From: Sipunculus nudus
Taxonomy: Eukaryota; Annelida; Sipuncula; Golfingiida; Sipunculidae
DNA length: 64,000 bases
Reading direction: 5' to 3'
Assembly (NCBI GenBank): GCA_026874595.1
Contig: CM049320.1
Location: 44,466,714-44,530,713, forward strand
In this document: positions 23,827 through 35,136 of the stretch, piece after piece
Layout: every line of letters begins with the position of its first letter
How positions within the stretch are numbered: position 1 is the stretch's first letter
The notes under the pieces: model-generated
Databases searched by the model: none
What the model saw: only the letters and a program-made list of their open reading frames with translations
What the model was told of the DNA's origin: nothing
Program-made: the position numbers and the translations under genes

Positions 23827-25250
23827 TTGTGAGTTCCGGTAGTACCGTAGCCTTCTGCTCTAAGCCTAAAAGCGTCATCTGTTTATTCTCACTTTGAATT
23901 TCACACAAGACAGCTTCTTGCAGTAGCAATGGTATCTCTACAGTATTGGCTGCTGCTGTCAGAATTGCTGAGGTGTCGACAGTGTTCACTTCCGCATCAT
24001 GGTCCCATGGTCTCTTCCTTTGCCTAGACAAGGCATCTGCATTGGCATTCTTCTTGCCACTGCGAAATCTGACTTTAAAATTATATCCAGCCAACGCCGA
24101 TGCCCACCGCTGCTCTACAACTGGCAACTTATCCTTTGTCATGAGATAACTAAGAGGGTTGTTATCGGTAAAGACAACAAATTCATTACCTTGCAAATAT
24201 TCCCTTACCTTCTCTGTAATGGCCCACTTCAAGGCTACTAGCTCTAGTTTCTTTGAGCTGTAGGAATCTGGATTCTTCTCCGGTCCACGGAGGGCTCTGC
24301 TGGCATATGACACCACCCGCTGTTTCCCATCGTGGACTTGGCTAAGCACCGCTACAAGCCCTTGGTGCGAGGCATCCGTTTCCAAGATAAAAGGCTTTGA
24401 GAAGTCTGGGAAAACTAGCACAACTGGTTCTGATGTTAGCGCATTCTTAAGCCTCCGAAAAGCCTGGCCATGCTCAGTGGTCCACTGTTCTACAAGACGC
24501 ACCTTCTTCCCTTTCTGTTTGCGCTTGCCTGCAGCAGGAGTTTGTTTCAGCTTACCCTCAAGCTGATGAAGTGGAGCTGCAATCATTGGAATATCCCTTT
24601 ACGAAACGTCGGTAATATGACGTAAATCCCAGGAACCGCCTCAGATCATACAATGTCTCGGGTTCTGGCCAATCATGTACCGCAGCCAGCTTTTCTGGAT
24701 CTGCCATCACCCACATGGCGAAATCACATGTCCAAGAAACTTTACTTCCCTTTTGAGGAAGACACACTTGGTTGGCTCCAGCTTGAGTCCATGTTCCTCA
24801 AGCTTTGAAAAGACACTGTTAAGGCGCTCAAGATGTTCATCTTGGGTTCTACTGAAAACAATTACATCATCGAGATAGACGAGAAGTGACTGCAAAATAT
24901 CGTCCCTGAGTATGTGTCCCATAAAGCGCTGCCAGGTGGCAGGGCTATATGACAAACCAAACGGCATTCGAAGAAATTCAACCCCCCCCCCCCCCCCATC
25001 GGCGTTGTGAAGGCTGTCTTATGCTGGGCGCATGGTGCCACCCTTATCTGATAAGCGGAAGCTAGGTCGAGGGTGGAGTACCACTTTGATCCGCCCCATG
25101 CCTCCAGGGTCTCCTGAATGCGTGGGAGAGGGTAAAGATCCCGCTTAACTTTCTCGTTCAAGCGTCGGTAATCTACTCACAGCCTCAGCTTGCCGTTACT
25201 CATACGGACTACAACTAATGGTGAGGCATAGTTGGAGCGGGACTCCCTAA
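23827..25250 (-). pseudogene. gypsy-1 reverse transcriptase and RNase H region
   Basis: [18 protein letters not shown] and [16 protein letters not shown] (25161-25020), then [17 protein letters not shown] and the active site [12 protein letters not shown], with YLDD at about 24865-24876. A run of 16 C on + (24982-24997) separates TAFTTPM from MPFGL and throws the frame. RNase H: FILETDASHQGLVAVLSQ, KLELVALKWAI, FVVFTDNNPLSYL and NANADALSR in the 23570-24586 frame. The connection region is damaged by stops near 25160 and 24600. The order and motifs are those of Ty3/gypsy pol. Confidence 0.9.
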
Positions 25251-26200
25251 TCACACCCTTTCTACACAAGTCTTTGAGATGCTCCCTGAGATGCCATTCC
25301 TGTGGAGGAATGCGACGGTTGGCATCTGAACCGGCTCTTCATCAGTGGTCCTTATTGTATGTTGGATAGTGTCAGTGCAGCCGAGATCATCTTCAGTTAA
25401 TGTAAAAACGCTGGCGTGTCGCTCGAGCATCTCACGGCTGTGCTCCTGATGAGAACTGGGAATGTTGCTCAAGTCTAAATGCTTTACAGCCTCCTGGTTC
25501 ACTATATTTTCCTTCTCAACTTGGATCTCCTCGCAAGACAAGGCAATGGATAGCTTAGGTCCTACAACCTCACCAATTGGACTCATTTTTCCAAGCCTTG
25601 TGCCAGTTGAAAGGATGATGTCAGAGTCACCCAAGTTAGTGACTTGCATTTGGAATGTCTTAGTATTTGGCTCCACAATCCCTGGGACTAACTTCATTGC
25701 TCGGGGAATTCCCATGCTCACTGGCTCTACTATTGCAGACTTGACAGCCGGGGGACAGACCAAGTGGACATAAATAACTGTTCGGGCAGGAACTAATACT
25801 TCTTCCGTCCCAGCGACCCTTGCGAAACCTGTTTGCCCTGTGTGTGAGGCTGGTTTACTTCCACCAATGTTCGATACTTGGGAATCATTCCCAGAACGCT
25901 CATACCCAAGATACCTGGTACTCTTGCTTTGATATCCTGTGTTTCCAATGTGTCTTTGACCACCAGGATGCCAACACCCTTTAGTATAACCTCCTCTGCT
26001 ATTACATCTATGATAACCAATCCTAAATAAGGAAATTCCAGGCCATTTGCGGCCTTCAGCTGTAGCCAAGCTCCAGTGTCTAGCATTCAAAGAAGGTCTG
26101 ACTGACTGTCGTGACTATACTTCCGGTATCGATTAGGCAAACTACATCAGCCTCACCAATCTTTACTGAAATAATAGGCCTTCCCCCAATAGTTCGTTGC
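25251..26200 (-). pseudogene. gypsy-1 protease and linker to RT
   Basis: The retropepsin motif VVCLIDTGSIVTTV is readable at about 26150-26105 (Asp-Thr-Gly-Ser), in frame with ISVKIGEAD before it. About 280 codons of linker follow, split over two frames (25793-26086 and 25251-26090). They include VLGMIPKYRTLVE and end with HTIRTTDEEP just before the RT domain. The protease would act as a dimer to cut Gag-Pol. Stops around 26090 break it. Confidence 0.8.
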
Positions 26201-26320
26201 CACATCTCCTCGGACAGTTCCCTCTTGGGTTCAGCCTCTACTACATTATTCCTTGGTCGGAACTGATATCCTCGACCTCGTGACGAACCTCTACTTTAGT
26301 AGCCACAACCTCGATTACCA

Positions 26321-27296
26321 CTAGCAACTGTTGCTGGATTGTCCCCCAACAAGGACTGGCAGGGCACCACCTTGTACCTGCCCAGGTGGCGGAGTCATGG
26401 GTGGCGCTAACGGTTGAGTATGTGACGATAACAACTGAGAGATCTGTCTCTGTTGTTCAGCAATTTGTTGCTGCTGTTGCTCTATGATGGTGGTCTGTTG
26501 CTGCTGTTGTCCCTCAAGCAGCTGAATCATTTTCTTCTGGCTCTCCACTAATTCATCAAGTTTGGATTGGCTCTTATTTGTAGCCTCTGCATAGTCTACT
26601 CTGGCCTCCCTCCTAGTAACTCTCCAGGGTGTATGGGCATCGGCGTCTTCACCAGAGTCCACATAGCGAAGGGCCTCTTCCCTGATGTCTCTGAAGGTCG
26701 AGTTAGGGAAATCATAGATTTGTTTCCTTGAGCAGTCTACGAAGATAAGCGTCCTTAACTTTCTCAGCAAAATTATCCCGTAGGACACGATCTCTTCCCA
26801 CAACACAGTTCGGGTCCTTATCAAGGGCTCTTTGCAACATCTCCATCAGGGCGTGGGAGAAGTCTCGGAGGTCTTCTCCTGGATGCTGCCTCCTGTGATG
26901 GAATAAATCAACTAACTGGGTGGCTGAGCGTTTTTCGCCAAAAGCTGCATCAAGCTGGTCAAAGATGCCCTGAGGATCAGCGCGTTCATTTTCAGGCACA
27001 TACTGTACTTCATACTTAGCTGATCCATCTAAGTGTAAAAGAAGGAAGTCCGCAGCCTCCTGATCATTTAGGGCCTGGGCTCGAAGTCCTGCTCTAACTT
27101 CTCTTTTCTAATCCTCTAATTTACTCTTATCCCCAGTATACTTCTCCAGTTTGCGCTTGGAGTAAAGTACACGCATATAAGGTGGCTCTACCTGACCACA
27201 AGCAGCCCCACGTTCCTCCTGAGCTGCCTCTAGTCCAGCTAGCCGTCGTCGTAACTCTGCTACTTCATTCTCTAATTCGTCCCCCATGATGTGCAA
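26321..27296 (-). pseudogene. gypsy-1 gag
   Basis: Starts MGDELENEVAELRRRLAGLE, a coiled-coil start. After RKLEKYTGDKSKLED comes an in-frame TAG (27108-27110), then in the same frame the capsid-like part with ADPQGIFDQLDAAFGEKRSA and LVDLFHHRRQHPGEDLRDFS (to 26712). After a frame change near 26735 the tail (26824-26321) is Gln-rich (EGQQQQQTTIIEQQQQQ) and then Pro-rich. No CCHC zinc knuckle was found in what remains. It would be the particle-forming protein. Confidence 0.8.
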
Positions 27297-29158
27297 TTAC
27301 AATCTTAAGGTCAAAATAATGAATCTTACTTTGAGCAAGTTCCTGAACAATATAACAAAATCTCAAGGAATGCTACACCAAAGGCTGTACCCAATGATCT
27401 AATGGTAGAGGTTTGATCAGAAAACGAATAACTCTGTCACCCTTCTGAAATCGCCCATTCTACACATCATAATCTGTGACAGTCAACAGCTGATTCAGAG
27501 CATTCTACTTATTCGACATTTGGTCATCAAGGTTCTTTTAAACCATTTAAAATCAACTGACAGCAATGTGTGAACTATCATACACAGGATTCAAACGGCA
27601 GTACCTCTTGGTTTTTGCTTTATACATTACATTAAATAAATGACTGCAACATTACGGGTTGATATGAGAAAAAAACAACTTTCAAGCAGTTTACATAGAA
27701 AATACGAACTATCCAGTACATTCACCAAAGATCAACAATAAATATATTAAAATGAGCCAACAAGTTCCACCAAGACTAAAAAAACCATCAAAATAATTAT
27801 ACAAATTCAATAAGTTTCACTTCTTGGGAAAGTCTCATTCTGTATCCAAGACAGGGTTCAACACAAGGTTCCAACTTGCAGTGTGACAACAAAGTCCTGA
27901 AATCTGTCGTCATCCCACCGCTGCCACCAGAAACGGTGGGAGGACTCAGATTCGACAATGACGACAACCCATCAAGGATGTATCAGTTTTATACCCGCAC
28001 TAGAAAACCCTAAAACATACAAAATAAAATTCTTTAATAAACAATGCCAGAGCATTACTGCTCAAAATAAGTATCCTTGGTTACATGACACAGTGCTTTC
28101 GTATTTAGTGTCTTTAAGTCACTTAATTAGTTATCATCTATTATTGTCATGCCTGGTCAAGGCCTGATGTTCCGTCAGCGAGTTTAATCTGTTGAATACT
28201 GTTGCACTGATTGTGGTACAGATGACTCTAATTACAAGTATATAAGAGCTTTATAAATTACAGTGTTAATAAAACTAAAGCAGACATGTGGACCCTTATA
28301 TTACAACGTTAAAGTTAGAAATAATACTACAGTGCACTGTTCCAGTTTGGGTGCCATTTGAGTAAAATGTAGGTCCATTATAGTATCCATCTGACAGTTA
28401 AAGAGAAACAATAATCTTAGATTCTACACATAAAGGTCTTACATGACAATGAGCAAATTTACAATGACCACACTTAACATGTTGGTAGAAATGTTACAGT
28501 ATACTGCTTGATGTTACAAACACAAACCGTAGTAACGGGTTCTAAATGCTGGGCTCCTCCATGGGCAATACACATCCAGGATAAGCAACACACATACATA
28601 TGTCAGCGTGACCTACAAACCGAACAAGGGAAATTCTCTGTAACTATACATTTACCCCAAACAGAAAGCTCATGTAGTAGGAACTGATCAGATCCCTACT
28701 GCTAACTGCTGGGAATTACCATAGAACTTTCACCGAGAAATTAGGCCTATGACTTAGATTTTCCATTGTAGCATTTACCCAAAACATCAGTGGCTCATGT
28801 CAAAACAGAGTTCACTACTAACCCTTGGTAAAATAGCTAGCACACTGATAGTCTTCTATCACAACAATGACAAACAATGATAAAAAATACTGCTGAATAT
28901 CCGTGTGTGTATGTAGGTGTTGGTAAAGCTTACCCCAGTGAACAAACATCATTCTGAACATAACCTCCTTCCTGTTTCTTTATATCACAGGGACCATTAA
29001 CATGGGCAGTTTATAGTATAGCATGGATGACACACATACAACATTGCAACATTCAATTTCCAGCTTAAATACTTTTCAGAGTGGTATTAAGTAATACAAA
29101 TAAATAGTCTGATACCGCTATGACCACCGTTTCACGACTTTGCAAGGACATTCAAGCG

Positions 29159-29233
<75 letters not shown>

Positions 29234-29526
29234 TAAGAATTTAAAAGACACACTCTACATGCCTGGGATCAACAATAAAAATATGTATCCCTGCCGATAA
29301 ATTCTCAGTACACAGGTTTAGTAGGCAATGAAATACTGTCTGTGACAAGATTGTTCTGGAATGAGCACAAATACAGGGACACATAAACCTAATGACGCAG
29401 TAGCTCTTGATACACGTGAAACAGAACGGACCAATCTGTAAGAAACCTATTTCACAATAAAACAAGTATATCTAAGCCCTTACGTTCACAAGCAGAGGTG
29501 TGGACCATCCTGAGCAAGTATCAAAA
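27297..29526 (-). other. gypsy-1 leader, no gene seen
   Basis: 2.2 kb between the 5' LTR and the first gag codon. It is long for a leader, AT-rich, and contains the (TA)n tract at 29166-29228, which may have expanded after insertion. No primer-binding site could be assigned with confidence: the nearest TGG on the minus strand is about 20 bases inside the LTR edge. Confidence 0.5.
29166..29228. repeat. (TA)n microsatellite
   Basis: About 31 TA units, the longest such tract in the window, inside the gypsy-1 leader. Confidence 0.97.
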
Positions 29527-29878
29527 TGAAGGCTGGACACAAACGGGCACAAAATACGGTCTGTAACCTCGAACTTAGGAGTATTGTACCAGCCAGCGTT
29601 CGCCTTCCCGTTTGCGCCATCTAGTTTGCGTGTCATTTCCGTTCCGAACACACTGTAAACATGTCTCCCGGATCACCCGAGCGAGTGAATCGTAAACAAA
29701 TCTCCGGATACTTCCGATTGACACCCAGTCACGAAAAAAACTACATAGAGCTCAGGCTTTAGTCAGGACTAAGATTATAAAAATCTTTATCCAGTGAACA
29801 TTATCTCAGCTCCAGGACATACTAGCAAATAATTTCAGCTCAGTAATATTCTGGCAACTACTGACGCCAGTCTTGCCA
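29527..29878 (-). repeat. gypsy-1 5' LTR (right copy)
   Basis: 352 bp, partner of 21532-21887. On the minus strand it begins TGGCAAG and ends CTTCA. Confidence 0.93.
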
Positions 29879-30138
29879 CAAGTGCCACAATTTGTTCCTG
29901 GTTTACGGACAACTAATTCTTTGTAGGTCTCAAAAAAAGAGAAGAAAATAATAAAAATTGGGAAAATCCAGGTGGCGTCACTAGTCTGCAGGAACTGATG
30001 AAACACTTTGATCAATATACATGCAAAAAAAAAATATGGTGATCTTTTGTATTTCAGCTTTTGTATCAAATTTTTAATAATAGGGGTGGGGGGTGGGGGA
30101 CTATCGAGCCCCATAGCTCGCAGGATATAGGTAACAGG
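29879..30138 (-). repeat. Family D dispersed repeat, reversed, left part
   Basis: The reverse complement matches 61250-61500: 'cctatatcctgcgagctatggggctc', 'aaaaatttgatacaaaagct', 'tcatcagttcctgcagact', 'gacgccacctgga', then 'gagac' and 'aagaa.agttgtccgt'. It is cut on the left by the edge of gypsy-1 and on the right by gypsy-2. The missing half continues at 35137. Confidence 0.85.
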
Positions 30139-30274
30139 TGTTTCAAACTCACACAGTCCATATGATTGAGTTACACTCAAGTCAAACTCCAACACGTGCA
30201 GGAGGATTCAGCCATACTTTTAATCCACATGAAACTGGCGCCCCCTGGTGGAGCAACCAAAATAGTACATCTCA
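30139..30274 (-). repeat. gypsy-2 3' LTR (left copy)
   Basis: 136 bp matching 34971-35106 with one difference (gcaacc against gcatcc). On + it begins TGTTTCAAAC. The part that should match 35107-35131 is not recognisable here, so the inner edge is uncertain and no polypurine tract was found. It contains the CTCF-like core TGGCGCCCCCTGGTGGA at 30236-30252. Confidence 0.85.
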
Positions 30275-30649
30275 ATGCCTGTAGATGGCATTTTTGAAAA
30301 AGAAAGAAATTAAATGGCCGATACACACAAAACCATACAGCTGTAATGTGTTCATGAAGAAATGTCTATATTGGCAAATTAACACTGGTGATCTTACTTA
30401 TACTAAACTGTCTATAGTTGTGAACATTGCAATTACTTGTTTCATGCACTCAGTGTCAGATGCCTCGACTCTGACATTAAATATAATATATACTGTCCTC
30501 AATGTAATTGTGTTCATTTGGGTCTATTTATGCTTAAACAGTGTAAGTACTTATCACATGATATAGATATGCTGTTGTCAGTAACAGGTCATTGGGGTAG
30601 ACTACCCTCGCTGTTACTATGGCATTATTCTGGCCTGACCACAGCAAAA

Positions 30650-33600
30650 TTATTTCACAAAATCTGCCAAGTATTTTGGTGGTTTCACTTGTCTCCTTGG
30701 TCTCACCGCTACAGGTGATGATGTTGGTACTGCTATTCTAGCTTTAGCTTGTTCTGAACTAGTCTGGGGTGGCTTAGTCAAAATTGCTGAGGTTGGCTCT
30801 TGTGTACCCTCAGTCACCTGAGAGTTTTCATGTAACTGTAGGCTGTCCCAGCCAGTGTCGGCTTGTGTGTCGACATTGTGGGGATGACTACTTGGCTGGC
30901 TTTTATCTTCAAACCTAGCATCACCTTTAGTTTTTTTTGGACATACAGTCTGATGATTTGTGACTGAAACCGACATCTCCTGTTACACTGGCAGTGTTGT
31001 TATTGAAGGGCTTAGGGGGTTCCTTAGTTTTTCTTATGTGTGCTCGATTCCGGCGCAGTAAGCCTAGTTCACTTTCGATCTCGTATGAACGATCATCAAG
31101 TCTCTTATTCACAACACTACTGTACCAGGTTTTCTTTCCAAGGACCATTGGTTTGAGACGTACTTTATCACCTTCTTGCAATGGCTCTAGATCTCTGGCC
31201 TTCCTATTGTAGTACCATTCACTTCTTGTATTTCTGAGGAGTTTATTCTGTTTGACTAGATGTGCGTCAATTCTTTATGGTTTTAGCAGATCAGCTTTCA
31301 TGGGTAATAGTGTTCGGGTTCTGCGTCCCAACATTCTTTGTGCGGGGCTTAGTCCCGAGTCCTGTGTGGGCGTGTTCCTGTGATCAAGGAGAGCCAAATG
31401 TGGGTCATTCCTACTGTCCAGTGCTCTCTTAATTAAGCGTTTGGCCATTTTGACAGCCGATTCTGCCATTCCATTTGCTTGTGGATGCCCTGGGCTACTT
31501 GTTCTATGTTCTATGTCCCAGGCCTGCATGAACATGTCAAACTCACCACACCGGAACTGTGGGCCATTGTCACTAATCAGAACTGTGGGGGATCCGTACC
31601 TGGCAAAATGTGCCTTGAGCTTTTTGATGACACATGTCGATTTTGTGCTTTTGAGGTAGTCGACTTCAAAAAAGTTGCTGAAGTAGTCTACTGTCACTAG
31701 GTAATTTTGCCCCTTTATATCAAATAGGTCAACCCCTATCTTTTCCCATGGACGAGCAGTCAGCTCATGGGATATCATGGTTTCTTTCTGTTGTGAAATC
31801 GAGTACTTACTACATGTCTCACATGCTGATATATACTCTCTGATTTCTGCATTCATAAGGGGCCAGAAGATGCATTCTCTAGCCCTGCGTAGACAAGCTT
31901 CAACTCCCATATGGGAAGAATGCAGGGCCCGTTTCATTTCACCTCGCAGGTTATGTGGCACAACCACTCTGTCTCCCTTGAAGATAAGACCATCCTGCAC
32001 TGTGTACTCGTCTCTTGAATGATAGTAGGGGCCCAGCTGACTTGGCACTTCAGTTTTGCTTTCAGGCCAACCAGACAGAATTGTGTCTGTCAACATTGTC
32101 ATCACTTCATCATCTTTAGTGGCCTGCTTTATTCTGTCCAACCTCTCCTTTCTAATAGGCAGATATGACACCATGTTGATCAGCTCAAATGTTTCACTCC
32201 CTTCAGTGGTATTTAAATGCGCCCTGGACAGAAGGTTCGCAATATACATCTCTTTTCCTGGCCGGTATTCTAAGCTGGTGTCATATTGCTGGGCCTTCAT
32301 TAGCATGCCTTGTAGTCGTTTGGGGGCCATATTCAGAGGTTTCCTGATGATTGACAGGAGTGGTTTGTGGTCAGTGTGTATCACAACGTGTCTGCCAAAA
32401 ACATACTGGTGAAATCTGCCCAGTGAAAACACAATTGCCAGCATCTCCTTTTCAATCTGGGCATATTTCATTTCTGCCTGAGTAAGGGCCCTGCTGGCGT
32501 AAGACAGTGGCCTGTTGTCTTGCAGCAACACTGCTCCAAGGCCTGACTTGCTTGCGTCGCACTGGATGATAAGGGGTTTCTCCATGTCGTAGTATGCGAG
32601 AACTGGAGCACTGGTCACAAGCCTTTTTACTTCAGCAAAGGCGTCTCTCTGTTCCTGGCCCCACATCCAGTCTGTGTCTTTGTTGGTCAGTTTTCGGATG
32701 GGGCTCAGTACATTTGACAGGTGTGGTAAAAAACGGGCCAGGTAGTTTACCATACCAAGTAGGCGCTGCACCTCAGTGATATTTGATGGCGCTGCCATTT
32801 CCTTGATGGCCTTGACCTTGTCAGGATCGGCTTTCAAGCCATCCCTCGTTATCACATGCCCAAGGAATGTGATTTCTGATTTACGCAGCTCTGTTTTTGC
32901 ACTGTTCAGTTTAATTCCATTTATACGACACCGCTGCAACAAGCGGTTCAGCTTTTCATCATGGTCATGTCGTGCATCTGCTTCAGTGGTTCTGACACCA
33001 TACACAAGGATGTCGTCAGCCACACATATGACACCTGGAAGGTTTTCCAATGCAGTATGCAGTCGTTTCTGAAATATTTCACTTGACACGGCTAGTCCAA
33101 AAGGGAGTCTAAGCCATCGGTATCTCCCATGTGGCGTTTGAAATGTGGTGACGTAACTCGACTCTTCATCTAATTTGCAGTGCCAGTAACCATTTTTCAG
33201 GTCGAAACGAGAGAATACTTTAGCTTTAGCTATGTCTGGCAAAATGTCATCCATTACTGGCAGAGGATGTAGCTCTCTTTGTAGTGCTGTATTGAGGACC
33301 ATTGGGTCGATACAGATTCTCAGGTCACCTGATTTTTTAGTACTAGTTACCATGCGACTACACCAGTCGGTAGGGGTCTCAACTTTAGCTATGACCCCTT
33401 GTTGCTCGAGTTCAAGTAGCTTTGATTTGACAGGCTTTTTCAGGCTGACAGGGACCCGACAGGAGGGTATAGCTATGGGTTTGATAGATTTGTCAACTGT
33501 GAGGCAAACCTCTCCAGGTAGTGTACCTAACTCATCAGAGAATACATCTCTATAATCTGCTGTGATGTCACTAACTGCGCTGATGTTTTCATAATTTATT

Positions 33601-33989
33601 GATATCAGTCCCATCGCTTCTGAGACCATCTTGCCAAGTAGCGGGGTCAGTCTATCTTGAACCACAACAAATTCTACGTTGTATTTTCTTTTGTTTTTTA
33701 TGTTCCTTATGGTAAGTCTAGCCTTACCAAGAGGATTGACCTTGCTCTTATTCCACATCTCTAGTGTAGTATTGCACGGGAGTATGGGTACATCAGGCAC
33801 CAAGTGCTTTGGTATCACATTAATACTTGCACCAGAGTCCACCTGGAAGCTGACTGGTCTGCCCCCCACTTCCATGTTGGCAAATACAGTTTTGCTGAGA
33901 GGGTGCTTACCAGAGTGTACACTTAGAATTGACTCAGCCTCAGAGTCAGAAGAGGGTGTGTCATTTTCATTGTGATCACTTTGTATCAT
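30650..33989 (-). CDS. gypsy-2 Pol (protease, RT, RNase H, integrase)
   Basis: The ATG overlaps the gag stop in the four bases ATGA (33989-33986) and lies in the -1 frame to gag, so translation is by reinitiation or by an upstream frameshift. The 904-codon frame has protease VDSGASINVIP (Asp51) and RT VFSRFDLKNGYWHCKL with active site ICVADDILVYG (VADD at 323-326, where many relatives have Y-x-D-D). RNase H has IIQCDASKSGLGAVLLQ and VIHTDHKPLLSII. Integrase has a zinc segment HSSHMGVEACL..CETC, then VDLFDIKG, LISDNGPQFRCGE and ANGMAESAVKMAKR. A TAA at 31275-31277 ends it. The same frame then continues with QEGDKVRLKPMVLGKKTW to about 30927, where an A8/T8 tract shifts the frame into the last part, ending VKPPKYLADFV (30650). 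Confidence 0.92.
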
Positions 33990-34861
33990 GTGTACCCGCT
34001 TTTTTGTCGTTTGCTAGAACTGCGTTGAAAGCACTTAATGGCAAAGTGATTTTTTCCATGGCATTTAGAACAAGTTTTCCCCCAGGCAGGGCATAATTCT
34101 TTGTCCACAATATGTCTTTTGCCACAGAACTGGCATTCTTGACTTCTTCTCTTAGGCTGCTCTCTAATTTTGTGAACAGTAGTTTCAGCTTTTATCATGG
34201 TTTTCATATGGGCCCTGGTTTGTTCAGCACCTTTACAAATGTCCACACACTGTTTAAGGGATAGATGCCTAATTTTCAAAAGCTCCTCTTGGGTATCTTT
34301 ATATCCATCAAATCTGATCCCATGGATTATTCTATCTCTTATTAGGCTGTCTTTGCAAAACCCACAAGTTTTAGCAAGAGTTCTCAAATTTGTTACAAAC
34401 TGGTCAACTGTTTCAGTGCTTTGCTGGGTACACTCCCCAAACAAGTACCTCTCACGTGTTTCATTAACCTCACCAACATATAGTTGATCTAGTTTACTTA
34501 GTACAGTGTCCAAATCATCATCCTCACCTGGCTTAAATTCAAAAGCATTCAGCTCACGCAGTATGTGGTCACCTGCTACATGTTTGAAGTATGCCATCTT
34601 TGCACCCTGAGGCAGCTTTCTTACATTGGAGATAGCACAAAAATTGGACCATTTCTGTTTCCAGAGTTTCCATCTATCAGATGTATCACTTGGGGTATCT
34701 CCAGGAAGGAATTCATTTGGTGGGTTAATCTTGGGAAGGTTAAAGTCAGGTTCATCGTCCATTGGGGCATTTGTGGCCTCCTGGGGTGGGTTACGGTGGT
34801 TTCCCTGACTCATGGTGGTATGCAAGGTGCGGGAGCTATAGATTGAGTCAAATGCTTCCAT
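33986..34861 (-). CDS. gypsy-2 Gag
   Basis: 291 codons, intact, ATG at 34861. The N-terminal part is acidic and Pro-rich (DDEPDFNLPKINPPNEFLPG). A capsid-like helical part follows with LWKQKWSNFCAISNVRK and RERYLFGECTQQSTETVDQF. The C-terminal nucleocapsid has a Cys/His segment CQFCGKRHIVDKELCPAWG and a zinc knuckle CSKCHGKNHFAIKC (C-x2-C-x4-H-x4-C). It would assemble particles and bind the RNA. The leader to the LTR is only about 110 bp. Confidence 0.92.
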   Translation of the reverse strand: MEAFDSIYSSRTLHTTMSQGNHRNPPQEATNAPMDDEPDFNLPKINPPNEFLPGDTPSDTSDRWKLWKQKWSNFCAISNVRKLPQGAKMAYFKHVAGDHILRELNAFEFKPGEDDDLDTVLSKLDQLYVGEVNETRERYLFGECTQQSTETVDQFVTNLRTLAKTCGFCKDSLIRDRIIHGIRFDGYKDTQEELLKIRHLSLKQCVDICKGAEQTRAHMKTMIKAETTVHKIREQPKRRSQECQFCGKRHIVDKELCPAWGKTCSKCHGKNHFAIKCFQRSSSKRQKSGYT

Positions 34862-34970
34862 TATCGCTCACCTTCGTAGTTTCTGGGAATGTAGTCCATT
34901 CACCTGTGGTGATACCAGTCAATGTGTGTCTACTTAGCTGAAGTGGACACATTTACCACCGCTGCCAGCA
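34862..34970 (-). promoter_or_regulatory. gypsy-2 leader with likely primer-binding site
   Basis: Read on the minus strand, the LTR ends GTTTGAAACA and is followed after three bases by TGGCAGCGGTGGTAAATG, the place and TGG start expected for a tRNA primer site. The tRNA was not identified. Confidence 0.5.
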
Positions 34971-35131
34971 TGTTTCAAACTCACACAGTCCATATGATTG
35001 AGTTACACTCAAGTCAAACTCCAACACGTGCAGGAGGATTCAGCCATACTTTTAATCCACATGAAACTGGCGCCCCCTGGTGGAGCATCCAAAATAGTAC
35101 ATCTCAAAATAGTACAAGCCATCATTAAACA
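34971..35131 (-). repeat. gypsy-2 5' LTR (right copy)
   Basis: On + it begins TGTTTCAAAC and ends TTAAACA just before ACAGG; the first 136 bp match the left LTR. The end is placed from the target duplication and the continuation of family D. It contains the CTCF-like core at 35068-35084. Confidence 0.85.
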
Positions 35132-35136
35132 ACAGG

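Larger units (their letters stand above)
21532..29878 (-). mobile_element. Decayed Ty3/gypsy retrotransposon (gypsy-1), minus strand
   Basis: Two direct LTRs (21532-21887 and 29527-29878) bound gag, protease, RT, RNase H and integrase remnants, all read on the minus strand. The LTRs have TG...CA ends, and a short G tract adjoins the 3' LTR. The coding region (22447-27296) is broken by stops and shifts. No matching target-site duplication was found: the left flank (family A, '..ggcaagcaa') and the right flank (family D, 'caagtgccac..') belong to different repeats. Gene order PR-RT-RH-IN shows Ty3/gypsy rather than copia. It was active once and is now fixed and decaying. Confidence 0.93.
30139..35131 (-). 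mobile_element. Nearly intact Ty3/gypsy retrotransposon (gypsy-2), minus strand
   Basis: 4993 bp, bounded by a 5-bp duplication ACAGG (30134-30138 and 35132-35136). It has short LTRs, gag (33986-34861) and a long pol (33989 to about 30650). It interrupts a family D repeat, whose two halves join cleanly across the element, so it is younger than that repeat. One nonsense codon and one frame change in pol are the only breaks found. There is no env-like gene. Confidence 0.93.
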
